This document shows, one piece after another, positions 1-10,113 of a stretch of DNA of 64,000 nucleotides; position 1 is the stretch's first letter; the number at the start of each line of letters is the position of its first letter. The position numbers and the translations under genes were made by a program. Source of the DNA: Hyperoodon ampullatus (Eukaryota > Chordata > Mammalia > Artiodactyla > Ziphiidae); the NCBI GenBank assembly GCA_949752795.1, contig CATKHW010000560.1, positions 33,446-97,445 on the forward strand, in the 5' to 3' direction. Under the pieces are notes generated by a model, which was given only the letters and a program-made list of their open reading frames with translations, searched no databases and had not been told where the DNA came from.

Positions 1-1295
1 CAGGACACACTTCATCCAAAAGTTTCATCGCAAGAGGCTGAACTGTGTTCCGAGGGTCTCCTTTGGATTGTCAGAGAAGATAGGTGTATGTGCTGGGCGA
101 TCCCGTCTGTAGTTGAGAAGCCTGGAAAAAGGCAGTGTCTCCCCCGTTCGAAAGGTAGATAGTGGCGGCCTCAAGGCGGACGGAAAGACATTGCTGTTAC
201 CCGTCTTCTAGTCACCCTTAGGAATGCCTCTGTGAGGAAAGTGCGTTTTCTCCTGTGAATCCAGGTGGTCTCCAGTGCCTTGCTAGGAGCTCATCCCACG
301 CTTTGCCGAGCTAAAGTGCGAAGCGAACGTGACCCCTAGCCTCAAGGTAAGCACGCGTGTTTCCTGTCAGCAAGGTTCGGTGTGCAGCCATCTCCATGAA
401 CCCTGACTCGATGATAGAGTGCTTTAACTCCTCTACGGCTTTCCGTAGGCCTAAGAGAGTCACGTATGAATTCCCTACTGAGGGAGAGCGTGTGCACTGC
501 GAGTGCCCTTTCTGTTTTCCGAGCCACATAACCCAGAACAGGCTGCTGGGGTCAACTCTGTCTACGCAGGGGGGAGGGCAATGAACTGATTCTCGCTTGC
601 AGAGCATGCTGTCTACACGTGTTAGGCAGCCCCAGGGCAACGTTTTTGCCAGTATTACATTCAACCTGGCTCTCCCTCTGTGGAGGCCCTCTGAACTGCA
701 CCGAGAGGATCCCTGAGCCTGAAGCGCCTCCTGGCAACTCTTAACCTGTCACTCTCTCTTTGTGACGCAAGGTACACTGTAGGTCCAGCCTGACAGCAAA
801 TACAGAAAAACCGGGGAAACTGTGAGGCGTGTGGTCGATCCAACGTCACCTAGGCCTGACTAAGTCACTAAGCGGGTAATAATGCTATTCCTGGCACGCA
901 AAACACCCCGAGTCCCATGAAGCGTGATCATAGTGTGTCTGAAAGCCTTCTGTCGTCAGCCAGAGAGTGCTGGGCAATGCGCTGTGTGGGCAAGTTGGAA
1001 ATTGGAGAATGTGGGAGGAGCCCGGCTTTCCCCCTTTGGAAAGCAACTTCGTAGCAGCTTCCAAGCCGCCTGATAAACCACACCACCAGGACACTGTTCA
1101 CTCCACCGATGCCTCTGAGGAACAGTGAGTTTCTCCAAAAGAAACCACGTGCTTGCGATTCCTTCCTGGGAGCTCACCCCAGGAGCATACTGCAGCTAAA
1201 TCGCCAACTTAATGTGACCTCGGGTCTCGAGGTAAGGCGCACAGTTTCCCTTTGCCAGAGATAGGGGTGCACCAGTCTCCAGGACGTCTTAGCCA
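1..1295 (+). repeat. Monomer M0, left partial, most divergent from consensus
   Basis: This copy is cut by the window start and enters in class A sequence (aagaggctg near 50). It has a cluster of private changes: gcctctgtg at 227 where others have gcctccgtg, ctttgccgag at 301 for cttggccgag, ccttctg near 948 for cctcctg, cgtagcag at 1050 for cgctgcag (which removes a PstI site), accaggac near 1086 for accgggac, and gggagctcac at 1168 for gggagcccac. The cluster suggests less recent homogenisation than its neighbours. Confidence 0.95.
433..448. other. Hairpin CTACGG-cttt-CCGTAG, consensus form
   Basis: A perfect 6-bp inverted repeat with a 4-base loop in the L half of most monomers. In M7, M12 and M20 the left arm is CTACAG while the right stays CCGTAG, leaving one mismatch. 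Confidence 0.7.
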
Positions 1296-3057
1296 ATGGA
1301 CGGCTTTACCTTTAGTAGGCCTCACAGCGCTCAAGACTCTCACGTGGGCGCTTCTTTCCAAGGAAGTACACGGTGTACCCAGAGCCTTCTGAGCACAGTC
1401 AAGGGATACACAGCTCTGGGAACATCATCCCTCACTATGCAGTTGGAAGGGCCGGGGACTAATGCGTTCTCTATGGCTAGCGTTCCACAGCTTTGAAGCG
1501 GCCACAGGAACGCGGTTCTTGGCAGGCTTTTGTTCCATGCGGGTCGGCCACGTTGAGGAAACCTAAGCTGCCCTGAAAGAAACCACCGGGGGCGCCAATG
1601 CAGTTTGGGGACTCCTGCCCGACGTCTCTCTAAGGGATGCGGAAACTGGCCTTTAGGTCCAGCCCGAAACAGAGATCTACCCTGAGCATTGCTGGGCATT
1701 TGCAACACCCAGAGTCACCGAGGCCTACTGAGGGCATTGAGAGGATTATGCCATTCACCACATGCAGGACACACTTCATCCAAAAGTTTCATCGCAGGAG
1801 GCCGAACTGTGTTCCGAGGGTCTCCTTTGGATTGTCAGAGAAGATAGGTGTATGTGCTGGGCGATCCCGTCTGTAGTTGAGAAGCCTGGAAAAAGGCAGT
1901 ATCTCCCCCGTTCGAAAGGTAGATAGTGGCGGCCTCAAGGCGGACGGAAAGACATTGCTGTTACCCGTCTTCTAGTCACCCTTAGGAATGCCTCCGTGAG
2001 GAAAGTGCGTTTTCTCCTGTGAATCCAGGTGGTCTCCAGTGCCTTGCTAGGAGCTCATCCCACGCTTGGCCGAGCTAAAGTGCGAAGCGAACGTGACCCC
2101 TAGCCTCAAGGTAAGCACGCGTGTTTCCTCTCAGCAAGGTTCGGTGTGCAGTCATCTCCATGAACCCTGACTCGATGATAGAGTGCTTTAACTCCTCTAC
2201 GGCTTTCCGTAGGCCTAAGAGTCACGTATGAATTCCCTACTGAGGGAGAGCGTGTGCACTGCGAGTGCCCTTTCTGTTTTCCGAGCCACATAACCCAGAA
2301 CAGGCTGCTGGGGTCAACTCTGTCTACGCAGGGGGGAGGGCAATGAACTGATTCTCGCTTGCAGAGCATGCTGTCTACACGTGTTAGGCAGCCCCAGGGC
2401 AACGTTTTTGCCAGTATTACATTCAACCTGGCTCTCCCTCTGTGGAGGCCCTCTGAACTGCACTGAGAGGATCCCTGAGCCTGAAGCGCCTCCTGGCAAC
2501 TCTTAACCTGTCACTCTCTCTTTGTGACGCAAGGTACACTGTAGGTCCAGCCTGACAGCAAATACAGAAAAACCGGGGAAACTGTGAGGCGTGTGGTCGA
2601 TCCAACGTCACCTAGGCCTGACTAAGTCACTAAGCGGGTAATAATGCTATTCCTGGCACGCAAAACACCCCGAGTCCCATGAAGCGTGATCATAGTGTGT
2701 CTGAAAGCCTCCTGCCGTCAGCCAGAGAGTGCTGGGCAATGCGCTGTGTGGGCAAGTTGGAAATTGGAGAATGTGGGAGGAGCCCGGCTTTCCCCCTTTG
2801 GAAAGCAACTTCGCTGCAGCTTCCAAGCCGCCTGATAAACCACACCACCGGGACACTGTTCACTCCACCGATGCCTCTGAGGAACAGTGAGTTTCTCCAA
2901 AAGAAACCACGTGCTTGCGATTCCTTCCTGGGAGCCCACCCCAGGAGCATACTGCAGCTAAATCGCCAACTTAATGTGACCTCGGGTCTCGAGGTAAGGC
3001 GCACAGTTTCCCTTTGCCAGAGATAGGGGTGCACCAGTCTCCAGGACGTCTTAGCCA
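1296..3057 (+). repeat. Monomer M1, class C-like hybrid, 1762 bp
   Basis: The first part has the class C marks cgcggttctt and cagagatct, but also aggcctactg as in B and cttcatcc as in A, so it is a recombinant. It has a private gcggccacagg at 1499. A 2-bp deletion turns ctaagagagtcac into ctaagagtcac at about 2218, which accounts for the 1762-bp length. It also has cctctcag at 2128 and cagtcatc at 2150. Only M23 shares the deletion together with cctctcag. Confidence 0.95.
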
Positions 3058-3956
3058 ATGGACGGCTTTACCTTTAGTAGGCCTCACAGCGCTCAAGACT
3101 CTCACATGGGCGCTTCTTTCCAAGGAAGTACACGGTGTACCCAGAGCCTTCTGAGCACAGTCAAGGGATACACAGCTCTGGGAACATCATCCCTCACTAT
3201 GCAGTTGGAAGGGCCGGGGACTAATGCGTTCTCTATGGCTAGCGTTCCACAGCTTTGAAGCGGCCTCAGGAACGTGGTTATTGGCAGGCTTTTGTTCCAT
3301 GCGGGTCGGCCACGTTGAGGAAACCTAAGCTGCCCTGAAAGAAACCACCGGGGGCGCCAATGCAGTTTGGGGACTCCTGCCCGACGTCTCTCTAAGGGAT
3401 GCGGAAACTGGCCTTTAGGTCCAGCCCGAAACGGAGATCCACCCTGAGCATTGCTGGGCATTTGCAACACCCAGAGTCACCGAGGCTCACTGAGGGCATT
3501 GAGAGGATTATGCCATTCACCACATGCAGGACACACTTCATCCAAAAGTTTCATCGCAAGAGGCTGAACTGTGTTCCGAGGGTCTCCTTTGGATTGTCAG
3601 AGAAGATAGGTGTATGTGCTGGGCGATCCCGTCTGTAGTTGAGAAGCCTGGAAAAAGGCAGTGTCTCCCCCGTTCGAAAGGTAGATAGTGGCGGCCTCAA
3701 GGCGGACGGAAAGACATTGCTGTTACCCGTCTTCTAGTCACCCTTAGGAATGCCTCCGTGAGGAAAGTGCGTTTTCTCCTGTGAATCCAGGTGGTCTCCA
3801 GTGCCTTGCTAGGAGCTCATCCCACGCTTGGCCGAGCTAAAGTGCGAAGCGAACGTGACCCCTAGCCTCAAGGTAAGCACGCGTGTTTCCTGTCAGCAAG
3901 GTTCGGTGTGCAGGCATCTTCATGAACCCTGACTCGATGATAGAGTGCTTTAACTC
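3058..3956 (+). repeat. R half-unit of the dimeric monomer (shown in M2)
   Basis: The 1764-bp monomer is made of two diverged halves. This R half, about 899 bp, starts at the gacggcttt motif. Shared anchors, given for the L half in M0 and the R half in M1, are: acggct 435/1300, gtaggcc 445/1315, a-t/c-gcagg 564/1437, aggtccagcc 781/1655, cacc-aggcct 847/1716, gtgctgggc 967/1854, atgcctc 1109/1988, gagctc 1168/2049 and ggtaag 1231/2110. Offsets run from 865 to 887. The order is fully colinear, so this is descent from a duplication and not scattered similarity. Confidence 0.85.
3290..3306 (+). promoter_or_regulatory. CENP-B-box-like motif in the R half (8 of 9 core bases)
   Basis: The mammalian CENP-B box core is nTTCGnnnnAnnCGGGn. 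Here it reads TTTG-ttcc-A-tg-CGGG, so only the C of TTCG is changed, to T. It lies at monomer offset 232-248 in every copy. In 20 copies (M3-M5, M9, M16-M19, M24-M35) the inner bases are AAG and not ATG, which also fits the fuller human consensus better. Binding is not shown, and this C is normally required. Confidence 0.35.
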
Positions 3957-4821
3957 CTCTACGGCTTTCCGTAGGCCTAAGAGAGTCACGTATGAATTCC
4001 CTACTGAGGGAGAGCGTGTGCACTGCGAGTGCCCTTTCTGTTTTCCGAGCCACATAACCCTGAACAGGCTGCTGGGGTCAACTCTGTCTACGCAGGGGGG
4101 AGGGCAATGAACTGATTCTCGCTTGCAGAGCATGCTGTCTACACGTGTTAGGCAGCCCCAGGGCAACGTTTTTGCCAGTATTACATTCAACCTGGCTCTC
4201 CCTCTGTGGAGGCCCTCTGAACTGCACTGAGAGGATCCCTGAGCCTGAAGCGCCTCCTGGCAACTCTTAACCTGTCACTCTCTCTTTGTGACGCAAGGTA
4301 CACTGTAGGTCCAGCCTGACAGCAAATACAGAAAAACCGGGGAAACTGTGAGGCGTGTGGTCGATCCAATGTCACCTAGGCCTGACTAAGTCACTAAGCG
4401 GGTAATAATGCTATTCCTGGCACGCAAAACACCCCGAGTCCCATGAAGCGTGATCATAGTGTGTCTGAAAGCCTCCTGTCGTCAGCCAGAGAGTGCTGGG
4501 CAATGCGCTGTGTGGGCAAGTTGGAAATTGGAGAATGTGGGAGGAGCCCGGCTTTCCCCCTTTGGAAAGCAACTTCGCTGCAGCTTCCAAGCCGCCTGAT
4601 AAACCACACCACCGGGACACTGTTCACTCCACCGATGCCTCTGAGGAACAGTGAGTTTCTCCAAAAGAAACCACGTGCTTGCGATTCCTTCCTGGGAGCC
4701 CACCCCAGGAGCATACTGCAGCTAAATCGCCAACTTAATGTGACCTCGGGTCTCGAGGTAAGGCGCACAGTTTCCCCTTTGCCAGAGATAGGGTGCACCA
4801 GTCTCCAGGACGTCTTAGCCA
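3957..4821 (+). repeat. L half-unit of the dimeric monomer (shown in M2)
   Basis: This is the partner of the R half, about 865 bp, beginning at ctctacggcttt. In the stretches I aligned by eye, such as cacctaggcctgactaag against caccgaggcctactgag, roughly 60-70% of bases agree with small indels. The halves therefore diverged long before the monomers did, since whole monomers differ by only about a percent or two. The ancestral unit would be about 880 bp. Confidence 0.85.
4432..4448 (-). promoter_or_regulatory. CENP-B-box-like motif in the L half, minus strand (8 of 9)
   Basis: Read on the minus strand this is TTCA-tggg-A-ct-CGGG, so the only core mismatch is G to A in TTCG, again a CpG transition. 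On the plus strand it is CCCG-ag-T-ccca-TGAA. It is present in every monomer (for example 906-922). With two 9-base near-matches per 1764 bp, chance is not excluded. Confidence 0.3.
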
Positions 4822-6585
4822 ATGGACGGCTTTACCTTTAGTAGGCCTCACAGCGCTCAAGACTCTCACGTGGGCGCTTCTTTCCAAGGAAGTACACGGT
4901 GTACCCAGAGCCTTCTGAGCACAGTCAAGGGATACACAGCTCTGGGAACATCATCCCTCACTATGCAGTTGGAAGGGCCGGGGACTAATGCGTTCTCTAT
5001 GGCTAGCGTTCCACAGCTTTGAAGCGGCCTCAGGAACGTGGTTATTGGCAGGCTTTTGTTCCAAGCGGGTCGGCCACGTTGAGGAAACCTAAGCTGCCCT
5101 GAAAGAAACCACCGGGGGCGCCAATGCAGTTTGGGGACTCCTGCCCGACGTCTCTCTAAGGGATGCGGAAACTGGCCTTTAGGTCCAGCCCGAAACGGAG
5201 ATCCACCCTGAGCATTGCTGGGCATTTGCAACACCCAGAGTCACCGAGGCTCACTGAGGGCATTGAGAGGATTATGCCATTCACCACATGCAGGACACAC
5301 TTCATCCAAAAGTTTCATCGCAAGAGGCTGAACTGTGTTCCGAGGGTCTCCTTTGGATTGTCAGAGAAGATAGGTGTATGTGCTGGGCGATCCCGTCTGT
5401 AGTTGAGAAGCCTGGAAAAAGGCAGTGTCTCCCCCGTTCGAAAGGTAGATAGTGGCGGCCTCAAGGCGGACGGAAAGACATTGCTGTTACCCGTCTTCTA
5501 GTCACCCTTAGGAATGCCTCCGTGAGGAAAGTGCGTTTTCTCCTGTGAATCCAGGTGGTCTCCAGTGCCTTGCTAGGAGCTCATCCCACGCTTGGCCGAG
5601 CTAAAGTGCGAAGCGAACGTGACCCCTAGCCTCAAGGTAAGCACGCGTGTTTCCTGTCAGCAAGGTTCGGTGTGCAGCCATCTCCATGAACCCTGACTCG
5701 ATGATAGAGTGCTTTAACTCCTCTACGGCTTTCCGTAGGCCTAAGAGAGTCACGTATGAATTCCCTACTGAGGGAGAGCGTGTGCACTGCGAGTGCCCTT
5801 TCTGTTTTCCGAGCCACATAACCCTGAACAGGCTGCTGGGGTCAACTCTGTCTACGCAGGGGGGAGGGCAATGAACTGATTCTCGCTTGCAGAGCATGCT
5901 GTCTACACGTGTTAGGCAGCCCCAGGGCAACGTTTTTGCCAGTATTACATTCAACCTGACTCTCCCTCTGTGGAGGCCCTCTGAACTGCACCGAGAGGAT
6001 CCCTGAGCCTGAAGCGCCTCCTGGCAACTCTTAACCTGTCACTCTCTCTTTGTGACGCAAGGTACACTGTAGGTCCAGCCTGACAGCAAATACAGAAAAA
6101 CCGGGGAAACTGTGAGGCGTGTGGTCGATCCAACGTCACCTAGGCCTGACTAAGTCACTAAGCGGGTAATAATGCTATTCCTGGCACGCAAAACACCCCG
6201 AGTCCCATGAAGCGTGATCATAGTGTGTCTGAAAGCCTCCTGTCGTCAGCCAGAGAGTGCTGGGCAATGCGCTGTGTGGGCAAGTTGGAAATTGGAGAAT
6301 GTGGGAGGAGCCCGGCTTTCCCCCTTTGGAAAGCAACTTCGCTGCAGCTTCCAAGCAGCCTGATAAACCACACCACCGGGACACTGTTCACTCCACCGAT
6401 GCCTCTGAGGAACAGTGAGTTTCTCCAAAAGAAACCACGTGCTTGCGATTCCTTCCTGGGAGCCCCCCCCAGGAGCATACTGCAGCTAAATCGCCAACTT
6501 AATGTGACCTCGGGTCTCGAGGTAAGGCGCACAGTTTCCCTTTGCCAGAGATAGGGGTGCACCAGTCTCCAGGACGTCTTAGCCA
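4822..6585 (+). repeat. Monomer M3, class A, 1764 bp
   Basis: Class A with ccaagcggg and subtype 2 sequence. Private changes are G to A at 5959 (cctgactctc) and C to A at 6356 (aagcagcc). It has ctgcaccgag where most A copies have ctgcactgag, and an uninterrupted C8 run at 6463-6470 where others have CCCACCCC. Confidence 0.95.
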
Positions 6586-8349
6586 ATGGACGGCTTTACC
6601 TTTAGTAGGCCTCACAGCGCTCAAGACTCTCACATGGGCGCTTCTTTCCAAGGAAGTACACGGTGTACCCAGAGCCTTCTGAGCACAGTCAAGGGATACA
6701 CAGCTCTGGGAACATCATCCCTCACTATGCAGTTGGAAGGGCCGGGGACTAATGCGTTCTCTATGGCTAGCGTTCCACAGCTTTGAAGCGGCCTCAGGAA
6801 CGTGGTTATTGGCAGGCTTTTGTTCCAAGCGGGTCGGCCACGTTGAGGAAACCTAAGCTGCCCTGAAAGAAACCACCGGGGGCGCCAATGCACTTTGGGG
6901 ACTCCTGCCCGACGTCTCTCTAAGGGATGCGGAAACTGGCCTTTAGGTCCAGCCCGAAACGGAGATCCACCCTGAGCATTGCTGGGCATTTGCAACACCC
7001 AGAGTCACCGAGGCTCACTGAGGGCATTGAGAGGATTATGCCATTCACCACATGCAGGACACACTTCATCCAAAAGTTTCATCGCAAGAGGCTGAACTGT
7101 GTTCCGAGGGTCTCCTTTGGATTGTCAGAGAAGATAGGTGTATGTGCTGGGCGATCCCGTCTGTAGTTGAGAAGCCTGGAAAAAGGCAGTGTCTCCCCCG
7201 TTCGAAAGGTAGATAGTGGCGGCCTCAAGGCGGACGGAAAGACATTGCTGTTACCCGTCTTCTAGTCACCCTTAGGAATGCCTCCGTGAGGAAAGTGCGT
7301 TTTCTCCTGTGAATCCAGGTGGTCTCCAGTGCCTTGCTAGGAGCTCATCCCACGCTTGGCCGAGCTAAAGTGCGAAGCGAACGTGACCCCTAGCCTCAAG
7401 GTAAGCACGCGTGTTTCCTGTCAGCAAGGTTCGGTGTGCAGCCATCTCCATGAACCCTGACTCGATGATAGAGTGCTTTAACTCCTCTACGGCTTTCCGT
7501 AGGCCTAAGAGAGTCACGTATGAATTCCCTACTGAGGGAGAGCGTGTGCACTGCGAGTGCCCTTTCTGTTTTCCGAGCCACATAACCCAGAACAGGCTGC
7601 TGGGGTCAACTCTGTCTACGCAGGGGGGAGGGCAATGAACTGATTCTCGCTTGCAGAGCATGCTGTCTACACGTGTTAGGCAGCCCCAGGGCAACGTTTT
7701 TGCCAGTATTACATTCAACCTGGCTCTCCCTCTGTGGAGGCCCTCTGAACTGCACTGAGAGGATCCCTGAGCCTGAAGCGCCTCCTGGCAACTCTTAACC
7801 TGTCACTCTCTCTTTGTGACGCAAGGTACACTGTAGGTCCAGCCTGACAGCAAATACAGAAAAACCGGGGAAACTGTGAGGCGTGTGGTCGATCCAACGT
7901 CACCTAGGCCTGACTAAGTCACTAAGCGGGTAATAATGCTATTCCTGGCACGCAAAACACCCCGAGTCCCATGAAGTGTGATCATAGTGTGTCTGAAAGC
8001 CTCCTGCCGTCAGCCAGAGAGTGCTGGGCAATGCGCTGTGTGGGCAAGTTGGAAATTGGAGAATGTGGGAGGAGCCCGGCTTTCCCCCTTTGGAAAGCAA
8101 CTTCGCTGCAGCTTCCAAGCCGCCTGATAAACCACACCACCGGGACACTGTTCACTCCACCGATGCCTCTGAGGAACAGTGAGTTTCTCCAAAAGAAACC
8201 ACGTGCTTGCGATTCCTTCCTGGGAGCCCACCCCAGGAGCATACTGCAGCTAAATCGCCAACTTAATGTGACCTCGGGTCTCGAGGTAAGGCGCACAGTT
8301 TCCCTTTGCCAGAGATAGGGGTGCACCAGTCTCCAGGACGTCTTAGCCA
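6586..8349 (+). repeat. Monomer M4, class A, 1764 bp
   Basis: Class A. It has G to C at 6893 (aatgcacttt), a change also found in M18 and M35. A private CpG transition lies at 7977 (gaagtgtga). Subtype 2, with cccagaac and ctgccgtc. Confidence 0.95.
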
Positions 8350-10113
8350 ATGGACGGCTTTACCTTTAGTAGGCCTCACAGCGCTCAAGACTCTCACATG
8401 GGCGCTTCTTTCCAAGGAAGTACACGGTGTACCCAGAGCCTTCTGAGCACAGTCAAGGGATACACAGCTCTGGGAACATCATCCCTCACTATGCAGTTGG
8501 AAGGGCCGGGGACTAATGCGTTCTCTATGGCTAGCGTTCCACAGCTTTGAAGCGGCCTCAGGAACGTGGTTATTGGCAGGCTTTTGTTCCAAGCGGGTCG
8601 GCCACGTTGAGGAAACCTAAGCTGCCCTGAAAGAAACCACCGGGGGCGCCAATGCAGTTTGGGGACTCCTGCCCGACGTCTCTCTAAGGGATGCGGAAAC
8701 TGGCCTTTAGGTCCAGCCCGAAACGGAGATCCACCCTGAGCATTGCTGGGCATTTGCAACACCCAGAGTCACCGAGGCTCACTGAGGGCATTGAGAGGAT
8801 TATGCCATTCACCACATGCAGGACACACTTCATCCAAAAGTTTCATCGCAAGAGGCTGAACTGTGTTCCGAGGGTCTCCTTTGGATTGTCAGAGAAGATA
8901 GGTGTATGTGCTGGGCGATCCCGTCTGTAGTTGAGAAGCCTGGAAAAAGGCAGTGTCTCCCCCGTTCGAAAGGTAGATAGTGGCCGCCTCAAGGCGGACG
9001 GAAAGACATTGCTGTTACCCGTCTTCTAGTCACCCTTAGGAATGCCTCCGTGAGGAAAGTGCGTTTTCTCCTGTGAATCCAGGTGGTCTCCAGTGCCTTG
9101 CTAGGAGCTCATCCCACGCTTGGCCGAGCTAAAGTGCGAAGCAAACGTGACCCCTAGCTTCAAGGTAAGCACGCGTGTTTCCTGTCAGCAAGGTTCGGTG
9201 TGCAGCCATCTCCATGAACCCTGACTCGATGATAGAGTGCTTTAACTCCTCTACGGCTTTCCGTAGGCCTAAGAGAGTCACGTATGAATTCCCTACTGAG
9301 GGAGAGCGTGTGCACTGCGAGTGCCCTTTCTGTTTTCCGAGCCACATAACCCTGAACAGGCTGCTGGGGTCAACTCTGTCTACGCAGGGGGGAGGGCAAT
9401 GAACTGATTCTCGCTTGCAGAGCATGCTGTCTACACGTGTTAGGCAGCCCCAGGGCAACTTTTTTGCCAGTATTACATTCAACCTGGCTCTCCCTCTGTG
9501 GAGGCCCTCTGAACTGCACTGAGAGGATCCCTGAGCCTGAAGCGCCTCCTGGCAACTCTTAACCTGTCACTCTCTCTTTGTGACGCAAGGTACACTGTAG
9601 GTCCAGCCTGACAGCAAATACAGAAAAACCGGGGAAACTGTGAGGCGTGTGGTCGATCCAACGTCACCTAGGCCTGACTAAGTCACTAAGCGGGTAATAA
9701 TGCTATTCCTGGCACGCAAAACACCCCGAGTCCCATGAAGCGTGATCATAGTGTGTCTGAAAGCCTCCTGTCGTCAGCCAGAGAGTGCTGGGCAATGCGC
9801 TGTGTGGGCAAGTTGGAAATTGGAGAATGTGGGAGGAGCCCGGCTTTCCCCCTTTGGAAAGCAACTTCGCTGCAGCTTCCAAGCCGCCTGATAAACCACA
9901 CCACCGGGACACTGTTCACTCCACCGATGCCTCTGAGGAACAGTGAGTTTCTCCAAAAGAAACCACGTGCTTGCGATTCCTTCCTGGGAGCCCACCCCAG
10001 GAGCATACTGCAGCTAAATCGCCAACTTAATGTGACCTCGGGTCTCGAGGTAAGGCGCACAGTTTCCCTTTGCCAGAGATAGGGGTGCACCAGTCTCCAG
10101 GACGTCTTAGCCA
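8350..10113 (+). repeat. Monomer M5, class A, 1764 bp
   Basis: Class A, subtype 1. At 8985 it has gtggccgcc for gtggcggcc, shared only with M6. That change creates a short perfect inverted repeat, ccgcct-ca-aggcgg, at 8984-8997. From 8955 onward the sequence is the left copy of the 1763-bp duplication described for M6. Confidence 0.95.

Larger units (their letters stand above)
3058..4821 (+). repeat. Monomer M2, class A, 1764 bp
   Basis: Class A with the minority ccatgcggg at about 3299. It carries caggcatctt at 3911-3920, shared only with M14. It also has a coupled pair of indels, an extra C at 4771-4780 (tttccccttt) and a missing G at 4791 (agggtgc), shared with M14 and M35. A private C to T at 4370 lies at a CpG (aatgtcacc). 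Confidence 0.95.

Noticed and set aside
149..165. tRNA B-box-like gttcgaaagg, possible RNA polymerase III promoter
   Set aside because: It differs from GGTTCGANNCC at three positions, with no A box or tRNA fold nearby.
311..664. Recurrent 60-141 codon open frames on both strands, for example 117 codons on the minus strand here
   Set aside because: They overlap on both strands and in several frames, match no protein family I know, have no start context or codon pattern, and change length freely with 1-2 bp indels (106 codons at 2106-2426, 141 at 62045-62470). They recur only because the satellite does.
232..900. Short internal repeats of about 31 bp, as in ruminant satellite I
   Set aside because: I cut the half-unit into 31-32 base pieces and saw no consistent consensus. 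Only the 880-bp duplication is supported.
1585..1602. CTCF-like ccaccgggggcgcc in every monomer
   Set aside because: It lacks the A between CCACC and GGGGGCGC of the usual core, so spacing is off by one. A motif score would be needed to reopen this.
4443..4841. 132-codon frame in M2, M14 and M35, apparently kept open by paired indels
   Set aside because: The paired indels are one haplotype; other copies end the frame at 115 codons without consequence. No sign of coding selection.
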